Below are positions 1-8,460 of a DNA stretch of 8,509 bases, piece by piece (position 1 is the stretch's first letter; each line of letters begins with the position of its first letter). A program made the position numbers and the translations under genes. Below the pieces are notes generated by a model. The model saw only the letters and a program-made list of their open reading frames with translations. It was not told the origin of the DNA and did no database searches. Source of the stretch: Actinomycetota bacterium (lineage in GTDB: Bacteria > Actinomycetota > Actinomycetes > Nanopelagicales > Nanopelagicaceae); contig WLJF01000019.1 of assembly GCA_009701945.1 (NCBI GenBank), positions 1 through 8,509 of the forward strand, written 5' to 3'.

Positions 1-101
1 CCCATACATTTGGTGCTCTTCGTCTCAATCAATATGTCTCACTCGTACTTGTTGCAGCAGGTGTGCTCGCCTTCACCCGATTTTCACGTAGTAAGAGGTA
101 G
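1..101 (+). CDS. lgt: Prolipoprotein diacylglyceryl transferase, C-terminal end (partial)
   Basis: Only the last 32 codons are visible, read from position 3 to the TAG at 99-101; the gene starts outside the window. The peptide contains FGALRLNQYVSLVLVAAGV, which resembles the last transmembrane helix of Lgt, where a G-x-R-x-N-x-x-x-S pattern leads into the final membrane segment. It is followed by a short basic tail (RFSRSKR) that would lie on the cytoplasmic side. Lgt transfers diacylglycerol from phosphatidylglycerol to the lipobox cysteine of prolipoproteins in the cytoplasmic membrane. The family call rests on this short tail and on the recollection that lgt often lies upstream of gltBD in actinobacteria. 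Another membrane protein cannot be excluded. The next gene begins 9 nt after this stop. Confidence 0.65.
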   Translation, partial: HTFGALRLNQYVSLVLVAAGVLAFTRFSRSKR

Positions 102-110
102 GCTATAAAT

Positions 111-821
111 ATGGCTCTGGAAGATGTCTATCGTCGCAATCTGCATCACCGCACGCATCGTGCTGGCTGGCTGCGCGCTGCTGTCCTTGGAGCAAACGAT
201 GGACTTGTCTCAACAGCAAGTTTGATGATTGGCGTCGCTGCTGCTCGCAGTGAGCAAAGTTTTCTCATCACCGCAGGTGCTGCAGGAATCGCAGCAGGTG
301 CAATGTCTATGGCAGTCGGTGAATACGTTTCAGTTCGTTCACAAAATGATATTGAGGAATCTGATCGTCTCCTTGAAATAGAACATCTTGCAATCGACCC
401 AGACGGTGAACTTGAAGAGCTGATTGAGATTTATATTAATCGCGGTTTATCTCGCGAGTTAGCAACACAAGTTGCAACAACGATGCATGCCAAAGATCCT
501 CTTGAAGCACACCTGCGTGATGAGCTCGGTCAGCATCCACATACCAAGGCGCGTCCTGTGCAGGCAGCGATTGCATCTGCCTGTGCCTTCACAGCAGGTG
601 GTCTCATACCTTTCATTGGAGCATTTGCTCCCTCTGCTGGGAAAGCGGCGTGGAGCATCGTCGCCTTCACCGTGGTGGGCCTTGTCTTCACAGGAATCAT
701 TAGCGCCAAAACTGCTGGCTCCAAGCTCTTAACCCCTACCTTGCGCGTGATCGCAGGAGGCTGCCTTGGAATGGCAATCACCGCTGGAATCGGTCAGCTC
801 TTGCATGTGAGTGGCATCTAA
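111..821 (+). CDS. VIT1/CCC1-family Fe(II)/Mn(II) transporter
   Basis: This 236-residue membrane protein belongs to the VIT1/CCC1 family, whose characterised members move ferrous iron or manganese out of the cytosol. The first hydrophobic stretch carries the family signature GANDGLVSTASLMIGVAAA (about residues 27-45). A second helix holds GAMSMAVGEYVSV (63-75). Asp30 and Met65/Met67 match residues that line the metal path in studied plant VIT1. Residues about 78-145 form a soluble, Glu/Asp-rich segment (IEESDRLLEIEH, GELEELIEIY) that fits the cytosolic metal-binding domain. Three more hydrophobic segments follow (about 148-171, 178-200 and 211-234), giving the usual five helices. The ATG at 111 has a weak GAGGT at 95-99, a somewhat long 11 nt away and overlapping the previous stop codon. 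The 9-nt gap suggests the gene is co-transcribed with lgt. The family call is secure; the transported metal is inferred. Confidence 0.9.
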   Translation: MALEDVYRRNLHHRTHRAGWLRAAVLGANDGLVSTASLMIGVAAARSEQSFLITAGAAGIAAGAMSMAVGEYVSVRSQNDIEESDRLLEIEHLAIDPDGELEELIEIYINRGLSRELATQVATTMHAKDPLEAHLRDELGQHPHTKARPVQAAIASACAFTAGGLIPFIGAFAPSAGKAAWSIVAFTVVGLVFTGIISAKTAGSKLLTPTLRVIAGGCLGMAITAGIGQLLHVSGI

Positions 822-830
822 CCCACCCCC

Positions 831-859
831 TTGCTACCCTTTCGACACTAACTTATCGT
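831..859 (+). promoter_or_regulatory. Candidate promoter for gltBD
   Basis: TTGCTA at 831-836 and TATCGT at 854-859 are separated by exactly 17 nt, close to the actinobacterial housekeeping pattern TTGACA-N17-TANNNT. Transcription would start near 866 and give a leader of about 67 nt containing the hairpin at 883-927. A weaker alternative pair is TTCGAC (841-846) with TAGCTA (865-870). This is pattern matching only. Confidence 0.45.
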
Positions 860-882
860 TTCACTAGCTACACCGGGCCAAG

Positions 883-927
883 GTTGTCCCCTTAATTGCA
901 AAATCAAGAATTAAGAAAAAGGACAAC
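883..927 (+). promoter_or_regulatory. Two-part stem-loop covering the gltB ribosome binding site
   Basis: An outer stem pairs GTTGTCC (883-889) with GGACAAC (921-927). Nested inside it, CTTAATT (891-897) pairs with AATTAAG (909-915) around an 11-nt loop. The two 7-bp stems are separated by one C on the left and AAAAA (916-920) on the right. The Shine-Dalgarno sequence AAGGA (919-923), 9 nt before the gltB ATG at 933, lies partly in the A bulge and partly in the outer stem, so folding should hinder ribosome binding. An overlapping weak hairpin, GGG (875-877) with CCC (888-890) plus CA (879-880) with TG (885-886), would compete for the left arm and free the site. The pairing is seen directly; a regulatory role is inferred. 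Confidence 0.5.
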
Positions 928-932
928 GGGTA

Positions 933-3900
933 ATGGCACTCTCATCGAACTATCCCGCAGCACAGGGTCTCTACGATCCTGCGAATGAACATGATGCATG
1001 CGGCGTCGCGATGGTGGCTACCTTAAATAAGATTGCTACACATGAAATCGTAGAAAAAGCTCTGACAGCTCTTCGTAATCTTGAGCACCGCGGAGCATCA
1101 GGTGCTGAACCTGATTCAGGAGATGGCGCTGGAATTCTTATTCGTGTTCCTGATGCTTTCTATCGCGCAGAGACCACCTTTGATTTACCGGCAGAAGGCT
1201 CCTATGCAACTGGCATTGCATTTATCGCACAAGGTGTCACTGTTACCGCAGAGATTGAAAAGCTTGCTAAAGAAGAAGGTCTCACAGTTCTTGGGTGGCG
1301 TGAGCTTCCAATTAATTCAGCTTCACTTGGCAAGACCGCACTCTCTGTCATGCCGCAGTTCAAGCAGCTCTTCGTAGCGGGCGTAAAGAAGGAGTCGGGA
1401 ATAGCGCTCGATCGTCTCGCCTTTGCACTGCGTAAGCGCGCAGAGCATTCACTCGATCTCTACTTCCCATCACTTTCTTCACAGACAATTGTCTATAAGG
1501 GAATGCTTACAACAGGTCAGCTGGAGGAATTCTTCCCAGATCTCAGCGATGAGCGCGTGGTCTCACCGCTTGCACTTGTTCACTCACGCTTTTCAACAAA
1601 TACCTTCCCTTCATGGCCACTTGCCCACCCATACCGCTTCATCGCACATAACGGTGAAATCAATACGGTAAAGGGAAACCGCAACTGGATGCGTGCTCGT
1701 GAATCACTTCTTGCAAGTGATGTCATCGGCGGAGATTTAAAGCGCCTCTTCCCAATTGTTGAAATGTCTGGCTCTGACTCAGCATCCTTTGATGAAGTGC
1801 TTGAACTTCTCTATCTCGGTGGCCGCTCATTGCCACACGCAGTATTGATGATGATTCCTGAAGCATGGGAGAACCATGCAACGATGTCTCAGAAGCGTCG
1901 TGACTTCTATGCATTCCATGCATCTTTGATGGAGCCTTGGGATGGTCCTGCCTGTGTGACATTTACCGATGGACATCAGGTAGGTGCTGTCCTGGATCGC
2001 AATGGTCTTCGTCCTTCACGTTTTTGGGTGACAGATGATGGAATTGTTGTTCTGGCATCTGAAGTAGGAGTACTTGATTTTCCTGCAGAGAAGATTGTTC
2101 GAAAAGGAAGACTTCAACCGGGCAAGATGTTCTTGGTCGATATCGAAGCAGGACGCATCATTGAAGATGATGAAATCAAAGATTCGCTAGCTGATGCTGC
2201 TCCTTACGGCACATGGCTTAAAGATGGAATGATCAAACTTTCAGATCTTCCATCCCGTGAACACATCGTCTATCCACATAAATCTGTTATCCGTCGTCAA
2301 AAGGCTTTTGGATACACAGAAGAAGAAATCAAAATCATTGTGACCCCTATGGCAAAAGGTGGGGGAGAAGCGCTTGGTTCTATGGGAACTGATACTCCCA
2401 TTGCAGCTCTCTCTGGCAAACCACGTTTGCTCTTTGATTACTTCACGCAGCTTTTTGCTCAAGTAACAAACCCACCACTAGATGCAATTCGCGAAGAGCT
2501 TGTCACAAGCCTCGGTGGTTCCATCGGTCCTGAGCACAACCTGCTCGATCCAGGCCCTGAATCCTGTAAACAGATTTCACTTGCATTTCCTGTCATCGAT
2601 AACGATGAACTCGCAAAGATTATTCACGTCAATGCCGATGATGATTATCCAGAACTTGAGGCATATGTAGTTCGTGGGCTCTTCCCAGTTTCCGGTGATG
2701 GAAACACTCTGCGTGCTCGCCTTGAAGAGATCAAGAGTGAAGTCTCTGATGCAATTGCAAAGGGTGCACACATCATTGTTCTCTCAGACCGCGATGGAGA
2801 TGCAGAAGATTGCCCTATCCCATCACTGCTTCTTACAGCTGCTGTTCACCATCACCTCATTCGCGAGAAGACTCGAACAAAAGTTGGTCTTGTTGTTGAA
2901 GCAGGCGATGTCCGCGAAGTTCACCATGTCGCTCTTCTTATTGGTTATGGAGCAGCTGCAGTAAATCCATACCTCGTAATGGAAACTGCAGAAGATCTCG
3001 TTAACCAAGGTGTTATTACAGGTATTGCTCCAGAGAAGGCAGTTCGAAACGTTATTAAGGCTCTCGGTAAGGGAGTTCTTAAGGTGATGTCGAAGATGGG
3101 TATCTCAACTATCGCCTCCTACACAGGTGCTCAAGTATTTGAAGCAATTGGTATTGCTCAAGATGTTGTCGATGAGTTCTTTGTTGGAACTACATCACGC
3201 CTTGGCGGAGTTGATCTAGATGTCATTGCGGAAGAGACAATTAAGCGTCATCACTTTGCATACCCTGTTGGGGGAGAGATCCCAGGCGCTAAGCGACTAG
3301 CTGTCGGTGGCGAATACCAGTGGCGCCGTGATGGAGAACCACACCTTTTCAATCCTGAAACTGTCTTTGCACTTCAGCACTCAACTCGCAATAAGCGTTA
3401 TGACATCTTTAAGCGCTACACAGATAAGGTCAATGATCAGAGCAAGGATTTAATGACTCTACGCGGACTCTTCCAATTTAAGGAAGGCGAACGTCCTGCA
3501 ATCTCCATTGATGAGGTGGAGCCAATTTCAGAGATTGTGAAGCGCTTCTCAACAGGTGCGATGTCCTATGGCTCTGTCTCTCAAGAAGTTCACGAAACAC
3601 TAGCTATTGCGATGAACCGACTGGGCGCAAAGTCCAATACGGGAGAAGGCGGAGAAGATCCAGCTCGCTTTATTCCGATGGCTAATGGTGATTCTAAGAA
3701 GAGTGCGATCAAGCAGGTTGCATCAGGTCGCTTTGGAGTGACAAGTAATTACCTAATTAATGCAACAGATATTCAGATCAAGATTGCACAAGGAGCAAAG
3801 CCTGGTGAAGGTGGACAGCTTCCTGGTTACAAGGTCTATCCATGGGTTGCTAAAGCTCGCTACTCAACTCCTGGTGTGGGACTAATTTCTCCACCTCCTC

Positions 3901-5450
3901 ACCACGATATTTACTCCATTGAAGATCTTGCACAGCTCATCCACGATTTGAAGAATGCAAATAAGGATGCGCGTGTTCACGTCAAACTTGTTGCAGAGGT
4001 GGGTGTTGGAACTGTTGCAGCTGGTGTCTCTAAGGCACACGCTGATGTTGTTCTGATCTCAGGCCATGATGGTGGAACTGGTGCATCACCTTTGACATCA
4101 CTCAAGCATGCAGGTGCTCCGTGGGAGCTTGGTCTTGCAGAGACTCAGCAGACACTTCTCCTAAATAACTTGCGCGATCGCATTGTTGTTCAAGCAGATG
4201 GTCAGCTCAAGACTGGTCGCGATGTTGTTATTGCAGCACTCCTCGGTGCTGAGGAATATGGATTCGCAACCGCGCCACTCGTTGTATCAGGCTGCATCAT
4301 GATGCGTGTCTGCCACTTGGATACATGTCCTGTGGGCGTTGCAACACAGAACCCGGAGTTACGAAAGAAGTTCACTGGAAAGCCTGAATTCGTTGAGACA
4401 TTCTTTGAATACATCGCCGAGGAAGTCCGTGAAATCTTGGCATCTCTTGGATTCCGCACACTTCTTGAAGCTATCGGCCATGTTGAGTATCTCGATACTC
4501 GCGATGCTGTTAACCACTGGAAGGCAAGCGGACTAGATCTCTCTCCACTTCTTGTTCGCCCTGATGTTGATTCACCTTTGCATAACACCACACAACAAGA
4601 TCACGGACTTGCAGCAGCGCTTGATAATAAGTTGATTGAACTTTCGAAGGCAGCGCTAGAGAAGAAAGAGCCTGTTCGTATCGATCTTCCGGTTCGTAAC
4701 GTCAATCGCACAGTTGGAACAATGTTGGGTGCAGAAGTTACTCGTCGCTATGGAGCTGAGGGTCTTCCTGTCGGCACCATCGATGTGACCCTTCACGGTT
4801 CTGCGGGTCAATCACTCGGTGCATTCTTGCCACAAGGTGTTTCAATTCGTCTCTATGGAGATTCCAATGATTATGTCGGTAAAGGTATTTCTGGTGGCCG
4901 CGTAGTTGTTCGCCCTGATGAGAAAGCAACATTTAAATCAGAGCTCAATGTCATTGCCGGAAATGTCATTGGTTATGGCGCAACATCAGGAGATATCTTC
5001 ATTCGCGGTCTTGCAGGAGAGCGCTTCTGTGTTCGCAACTCTGGTGCTATCGCTGTTGTTGAAGGCGTGGGCGATCACGCACTTGAATACATGACAGGTG
5101 GAACAGTTGTCATTCTTGGTTCAACAGGTCGCAATATTGCAGCAGGCATGTCAGGTGGTCGTGCATTTGTTCTCGATCTCAACACAGCGGTTGTGAACAC
5201 CGAGATGGTTGATATCTTGGCCGTTCCTGCAGATCAACGAGAAAATCTCAAAGCGATAGTCTCTTCATTCCATGTTGAGACTGGTTCAGAGATTGCTGCG
5301 GCGCTACTTGCAGATTGGGAAAACGAGATTTCTCGATTCTCATTGATCATGCCTCGCGATTATGCAAAGGTACTTGCCGCTATCGAGCGTGCTACTAGAG
5401 AAGGTCTGCCCGTAGATGAATACATAATGGAGGTGGCAGCAAATGGCTGA
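933..5450 (+). CDS. gltB: Glutamate synthase (NADPH), large (alpha) subunit
   Basis: This 1505-residue protein is the large subunit of glutamate synthase, the usual length for the bacterial enzyme. It hydrolyses glutamine, channels the ammonia internally and converts 2-oxoglutarate to glutamate. The class II amidotransferase domain comes first: [11 protein letters not shown] places the catalytic nucleophile at Cys23, implying removal of a 22-residue propeptide, and it contains HSRFSTN (217-223) and HNGEIN (239-244). A central domain follows. The FMN synthase domain contains GAMSYGS (875-881), KPGEGGQL (956-963) and GHDGGTG (1044-1050). Cys1121, Cys1127 and Cys1132 (C-x5-C-x4-C) are the expected 3Fe-4S ligands. 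The C-terminal beta-helix domain is rich in G-x-x-G-x-x-x-G repeats from about 1280 onward. The ATG at 933 is preceded by AAGGA at 919-923. The stop overlaps gltD by 8 nt. No key residue appears to be missing. Confidence 0.98.
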   Translation: MALSSNYPAAQGLYDPANEHDACGVAMVATLNKIATHEIVEKALTALRNLEHRGASGAEPDSGDGAGILIRVPDAFYRAETTFDLPAEGSYATGIAFIAQGVTVTAEIEKLAKEEGLTVLGWRELPINSASLGKTALSVMPQFKQLFVAGVKKESGIALDRLAFALRKRAEHSLDLYFPSLSSQTIVYKGMLTTGQLEEFFPDLSDERVVSPLALVHSRFSTNTFPSWPLAHPYRFIAHNGEINTVKGNRNWMRARESLLASDVIGGDLKRLFPIVEMSGSDSASFDEVLELLYLGGRSLPHAVLMMIPEAWENHATMSQKRRDFYAFHASLMEPWDGPACVTFTDGHQVGAVLDRNGLRPSRFWVTDDGIVVLASEVGVLDFPAEKIVRKGRLQPGKMFLVDIEAGRIIEDDEIKDSLADAAPYGTWLKDGMIKLSDLPSREHIVYPHKSVIRRQKAFGYTEEEIKIIVTPMAKGGGEALGSMGTDTPIAALSGKPRLLFDYFTQLFAQVTNPPLDAIREELVTSLGGSIGPEHNLLDPGPESCKQISLAFPVIDNDELAKIIHVNADDDYPELEAYVVRGLFPVSGDGNTLRARLEEIKSEVSDAIAKGAHIIVLSDRDGDAEDCPIPSLLLTAAVHHHLIREKTRTKVGLVVEAGDVREVHHVALLIGYGAAAVNPYLVMETAEDLVNQGVITGIAPEKAVRNVIKALGKGVLKVMSKMGISTIASYTGAQVFEAIGIAQDVVDEFFVGTTSRLGGVDLDVIAEETIKRHHFAYPVGGEIPGAKRLAVGGEYQWRRDGEPHLFNPETVFALQHSTRNKRYDIFKRYTDKVNDQSKDLMTLRGLFQFKEGERPAISIDEVEPISEIVKRFSTGAMSYGSVSQEVHETLAIAMNRLGAKSNTGEGGEDPARFIPMANGDSKKSAIKQVASGRFGVTSNYLINATDIQIKIAQGAKPGEGGQLPGYKVYPWVAKARYSTPGVGLISPPPHHDIYSIEDLAQLIHDLKNANKDARVHVKLVAEVGVGTVAAGVSKAHADVVLISGHDGGTGASPLTSLKHAGAPWELGLAETQQTLLLNNLRDRIVVQADGQLKTGRDVVIAALLGAEEYGFATAPLVVSGCIMMRVCHLDTCPVGVATQNPELRKKFTGKPEFVETFFEYIAEEVREILASLGFRTLLEAIGHVEYLDTRDAVNHWKASGLDLSPLLVRPDVDSPLHNTTQQDHGLAAALDNKLIELSKAALEKKEPVRIDLPVRNVNRTVGTMLGAEVTRRYGAEGLPVGTIDVTLHGSAGQSLGAFLPQGVSIRLYGDSNDYVGKGISGGRVVVRPDEKATFKSELNVIAGNVIGYGATSGDIFIRGLAGERFCVRNSGAIAVVEGVGDHALEYMTGGTVVILGSTGRNIAAGMSGGRAFVLDLNTAVVNTEMVDILAVPADQRENLKAIVSSFHVETGSEIAAALLADWENEISRFSLIMPRDYAKVLAAIERATREGLPVDEYIMEVAANG
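5429..5434 (+). promoter_or_regulatory. Ribosome binding site of gltD, inside gltB
   Basis: GGAGGT is a near-perfect Shine-Dalgarno sequence, 8 nt before the gltD ATG at 5443 and within the last codons of gltB. It fixes the gltD start in preference to the in-frame ATG at 5464, and it favours translational coupling that would keep the two subunits in balance. Confidence 0.8.
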
Positions 5451-6897
5451 TCCAAAGGGCTTTATGACAACTCCTCGCGAGACTCCAAAGCGACGTCCCG
5501 TTGATGTGCGCATCCAAGATTGGCGCGAGGTCTATGAACCACAATCGATGGAACATTTACAAAAGCAAGCTGGTCGTTGCATGGATTGCGGAATTCCGTT
5601 CTGCCATAGCGGATGCCCTCTTGGCAATCTCATCCCTGAGTGGAATGACCTCATGTGGCGGGGAGATAAGAACGAGGCGATAGATCGCCTGCATGCAACC
5701 AATAACTTCCCTGAATTCACAGGTCGACTATGTCCTGCTCCATGCGAGACAGCATGTGTTGTTGGAATTAACCGTGATGCAGTGACAATTAAGCAGATTG
5801 AACTTCGCACCATTGAAGAAGCATTTGATGTAAATAATGTGAAGCCACTAGCTCCTGAACGACTTTCTGGAAAGACAGTTGCAGTCATTGGTTCAGGTCC
5901 AGCAGGACTTGCAGTTGCACAGCAACTTACCCGTGCAGGTCACACAGTTGCGGTCTATGAGCGTGCTGAGAAGATTGGCGGACTTCTTCGCTACGGAATT
6001 CCTGAATTTAAGATGGAGAAGCACATCGTTGATCGTCGTCTTGCTCAGATGGAGCAAGAAGGAACTCGTTTTCGTCCAGGCGTCAATGTTGGCGTTGAAC
6101 TCACAGGTTCAGATCTACGCTCTAAGTACGATGCAATTGTTCTTGCAATCGGTGCGACACAGTGGCGCGATCTTCCAATTCCAGGTCGAGAAAATAAGGG
6201 CATCTATCAAGCGATGGATTTCTTGCCATGGGGCAATAAGCAAGCGCTCGGTGAAGTTGAAGTTCCACCAATCAACGTTGCAGGTAAACACGTCATAATT
6301 CTTGGCGGCGGAGATACTGGCGCAGATTGCCTTGGAACATCTGTGCGCCAAGGTGCTGCAAGTGTTACTCAACTTGAGATCATGCCTCGCCCAACGGATG
6401 AGCGTCCATCTTCACAACCATGGCCTACATACCCAATGATTTATCGCGTCTCCAGTGCACATGAAGAGCTCGATAACCGCATCTTCTCTGTCAGCACGCA
6501 AGAATTTGTGGGCGATGGAAAGGGAAACCTCAAAGCACTGAAGATTGTTGAAACCAAGTTTGAGAATGGAAAGTTCGAGCCTGTTCCAGGAACCGAGAAG
6601 GAGCTTCCAGCCGATTTCGTATTCCTTGCTATGGGCTTTACGGGTCCTGAGAAAACAGCCCTCATTGACCAGCTTGAAGTTGCACTCGATGATCGTGGCA
6701 ATATCAAACGTGATGAAAACTTCCAGAGCAGCGAAGAAGGCATATTTGTTGCAGGAGATGCAGGCCGCGGTCAATCACTCATCGTCTGGGCGATTGCCGA
6801 AGGACGATCTGCAGCTGCAGCCGTTGACCGGTATTTATCAGGGGAGACGCAATTACATTCACCGATCGAGCCAACCACTCGCTCGCTCATGGTGTGA
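5443..6897 (+). CDS. gltD: Glutamate synthase (NADPH), small (beta) subunit
   Basis: This 484-residue flavoprotein takes electrons from NADPH through FAD and passes them via iron-sulfur clusters to the FMN of GltB. The N-terminal domain carries two cysteine groups for 4Fe-4S clusters: Cys46, Cys49, Cys54 and Cys58 ([13 protein letters not shown]), and Cys97, Cys101 and Cys105 (CPAPCETAC). An FAD-binding Rossmann motif GSGPAG lies at 150-155. The NADPH-binding motif GGGDTGAD lies at 288-295. A C-terminal FAD motif, [14 protein letters not shown], begins at 433. The start MADPKGF is typical of actinobacterial GltD and is backed by a strong GGAGGT site. The gene overlaps gltB by 8 nt, so the two should be co-translated. 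Length and motifs are complete. Related oxidoreductases (such as the PreT/NuoF-like family) share this fold, but the position directly after gltB settles the assignment. Confidence 0.97.
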   Translation: MADPKGFMTTPRETPKRRPVDVRIQDWREVYEPQSMEHLQKQAGRCMDCGIPFCHSGCPLGNLIPEWNDLMWRGDKNEAIDRLHATNNFPEFTGRLCPAPCETACVVGINRDAVTIKQIELRTIEEAFDVNNVKPLAPERLSGKTVAVIGSGPAGLAVAQQLTRAGHTVAVYERAEKIGGLLRYGIPEFKMEKHIVDRRLAQMEQEGTRFRPGVNVGVELTGSDLRSKYDAIVLAIGATQWRDLPIPGRENKGIYQAMDFLPWGNKQALGEVEVPPINVAGKHVIILGGGDTGADCLGTSVRQGAASVTQLEIMPRPTDERPSSQPWPTYPMIYRVSSAHEELDNRIFSVSTQEFVGDGKGNLKALKIVETKFENGKFEPVPGTEKELPADFVFLAMGFTGPEKTALIDQLEVALDDRGNIKRDENFQSSEEGIFVAGDAGRGQSLIVWAIAEGRSAAAAVDRYLSGETQLHSPIEPTTRSLMV

Positions 6898-6916
6898 GAT
6901 ACATCGGTTTCACACT
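6891..6916 (+). other. Stem-loop over the gltD stop codon, gltD-pyk gap
   Basis: GGTGTGAGAT (6891-6900) can pair along its whole length with GTTTCACACT (6907-6916) around a 6-nt loop, giving ten consecutive pairs of which three are G-U. The gltD TGA (6895-6897) lies in the left arm. There is no run of T after it, so it is not a textbook rho-independent terminator. It could be a weak or U-tract-free terminator, an mRNA stability element, or chance. No convincing promoter is visible in the rest of the 54-nt gap. Confidence 0.35.
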
Positions 6917-6951
6917 CGTTAGTACACATCAACCAGAGATAAGGTAGTTCT

Positions 6952-8391
6952 ATGCGTCGCGCCAAAATTGTTTGCACTATGGGTCCAGCTGTTGAATCTC
7001 CAGAGAAGGTCAAGGAGCTCATCGCAGCCGGAATGAATATGGCGCGCCTGAATCTCTCACACGGGGGATATGAAGAACACCAAGCACGCCTCGATGCTGT
7101 GCGATCTGCTGCCAAAGCTGCAGGTAAAGCAGTTGCAATTCTTGTTGATCTTCAAGGTCCAAAGATTCGCCTTGGTCGCTTTGAAAATGGCCCTCACGAT
7201 CTATCTCGTGGCGATATTTTTACTATTACTACCGATGAGATCTCTGGAACGAAAGAGCGCGTTGGCACCACTTATAAAGGCCTACCAGGAGATTGCAAAG
7301 CCGGAGATCGCATCCTGATTGATGATGGAAAAGTTACTGTTGAAGTTATTGAGGTCAAGGGCAACGATGTTATTACCAAATGCATCCAGCCAGGAGCAGT
7401 AAGCAATAACAAGGGAATTAACCTTCCAGGTGTTGCAGTCTCAGTTCCTGCGATGTCTAAAAAAGATGAAGATGATCTTCGTTGGGGACTTCGTGCAGGC
7501 GCTGATTTCATTGCACTCTCATTTGTTCGAAATGCTGCAGATGTCAAAGATGTTCATTCGATCATGGATGAAGTGGGAATTCGCATTCCCGTCATTGCAA
7601 AGATTGAGAAGCCTCAGGCTGTTGAAAACCTTGTTGAGATCGTTGCAGCCTTTGATGGCATCATGGTTGCTCGTGGCGACCTCGGTGTTGAGCTACCTAT
7701 TGAAGATGTTCCTATGGTTCAAAAGCGCTGTATTGAACTCTCTCGCGATGCTGCAAAGCCAGTCATCGTTGCAACACAGATGCTTGATTCGATGATTACC
7801 AATTCATCACCTACGCGCGCTGAAGCAACCGATTGTGCCAACGCTGTTCTAGATGGCGCAGATGCACTCATGCTCTCAGGTGAGACATCTGTCGGAGAGT
7901 TTGCAATTCAGGCAGTTGAAACAATGGCTCGCATTATTGAGCGCACCGAAGAGCTTGGTCTTGACCGTATTCGTCCATTGATGACTAATCCACGTACTAA
8001 AGGTGGAGCAATTACAAAGGCAGCAGCCGAGGTGGGCCTCATCGTGGGTGCGAAGTTCCTTGTGACATTTACGCAATCGGGTGATTCAGCTCGACGAATT
8101 TCTCGTCTGCGTTCACCAATTCCTATCCTTGCAATCACTCCTGAAGAGGGCACCTATAACCGCTTAGCTCTCTCATGGGGAGTAGAACCGCTTATTACAC
8201 CGATGGTCAAGCACACAGATGAGATGGTTCTTCAGGCTGACAAGATGCTGATTGAAGGCAAGCGCGCAGAGATCGGTGAACTCGTCATGATTGTTGCTGG
8301 CTCACCTCCTGGAATTCCAGGGTCGACCAATGCGATGCGCGTGCACAAGGTTGGCGATGCCGTTAATGGCGTTGTCGCTGCATATCGCTAA
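6952..8391 (+). CDS. pyk: Pyruvate kinase
   Basis: This 479-residue enzyme converts phosphoenolpyruvate and ADP to pyruvate and ATP, the last step of glycolysis. The opening MRRAKIVCTMGPA is the usual N-terminus of actinobacterial pyruvate kinases. In the A domain, ARLNLSHG carries Arg32, Asn34 and Ser36. DLQGPKIRLG (66-75) follows, and then the B lid domain to about residue 165. AKIEK supplies Lys217 and the metal ligand Glu219. MVARGDLGVE supplies the second metal ligand Asp243, and Thr275 lies in VATQMLDSM. The C-terminal domain (about 345-479) is where allosteric effectors usually bind. Lys71, in GPKIR, occupies the position where K+-dependent enzymes carry Glu, so the enzyme is predicted not to need potassium. 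The RBS is AAGGT (6941-6945), 6 nt before the ATG. The gene may be read through from gltBD, since no clear promoter of its own was found. Confidence 0.97.
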   Translation: MRRAKIVCTMGPAVESPEKVKELIAAGMNMARLNLSHGGYEEHQARLDAVRSAAKAAGKAVAILVDLQGPKIRLGRFENGPHDLSRGDIFTITTDEISGTKERVGTTYKGLPGDCKAGDRILIDDGKVTVEVIEVKGNDVITKCIQPGAVSNNKGINLPGVAVSVPAMSKKDEDDLRWGLRAGADFIALSFVRNAADVKDVHSIMDEVGIRIPVIAKIEKPQAVENLVEIVAAFDGIMVARGDLGVELPIEDVPMVQKRCIELSRDAAKPVIVATQMLDSMITNSSPTRAEATDCANAVLDGADALMLSGETSVGEFAIQAVETMARIIERTEELGLDRIRPLMTNPRTKGGAITKAAAEVGLIVGAKFLVTFTQSGDSARRISRLRSPIPILAITPEEGTYNRLALSWGVEPLITPMVKHTDEMVLQADKMLIEGKRAEIGELVMIVAGSPPGIPGSTNAMRVHKVGDAVNGVVAAYR

Positions 8392-8408
8392 TCCACAAGC
8401 TCTCTCGT

Positions 8409-8437
8409 TTCGCCTAACTCCTCTCTTCTAATACGAT
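8409..8437 (+). promoter_or_regulatory. Possible promoter for the tRNA gene
   Basis: TACGAT at 8432-8437 fits the actinobacterial -10 pattern TANNNT and ends 10 nt before the tRNA 5' end, which would place the start near 8444 and leave a very short leader. The -35 region at the right distance (TTCGCC, 8409-8414) is poor. The surrounding 8399-8430 stretch is strongly pyrimidine-rich. No terminator for pyk is visible between 8392 and 8447. Confidence 0.35.
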
Positions 8438-8440
8438 AGG

Positions 8441-8460
8441 GGAGTACGCCTCGGTACTCC
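8441..8460 (+). repeat. Perfect 7-bp inverted repeat across the tRNA 5' end
   Basis: GGAGTAC (8441-8447) is the exact reverse complement of GTACTCC (8454-8460), with a 6-nt loop GCCTCG. The right arm includes the last acceptor base, T8, A9 and the left strand of the D stem of the tRNA, so this hairpin and the mature tRNA fold exclude each other. There is no T tract after it, so it is unlikely to be a terminator. Confidence 0.5.

Noticed and set aside
840..866. GlnR-type operator upstream of gltB
   Set aside because: The reverse strand has one GAAAC-like half site (from GTTTC on +), but the partner half sites do not fall at the expected spacing.
883..927. Rho-independent terminator for the lgt-VIT transcript
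   Set aside because: The hairpin has no T tract after it; what follows is the gltB ribosome binding site and start codon.
822..932. Known glutamine riboswitch (glnA RNA or downstream-peptide motif) in the gltB leader
   Set aside because: I could not find the conserved core segments of those motifs as I remember them. A covariance-model search of this leader would be decisive.
4202..4591. 129-codon open frame on the minus strand inside gltB
   Set aside because: It is antisense to the strongly conserved FMN/3Fe-4S part of gltB, its translation resembles no family I know, and it is a by-product of codon use on the other strand.
6809..6820. Perfect palindrome CTGCAGCTGCAG in gltD
   Set aside because: It comes from a run of alanine codons in the conserved GRSAAAA region and needs no other explanation.
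7575..7590. Hairpin GGGAAT-TCGC-ATTCCC inside pyk
   Set aside because: A short 6-bp repeat inside conserved coding sequence (VGIRIPV) is expected by chance, and there is no sign of a function.
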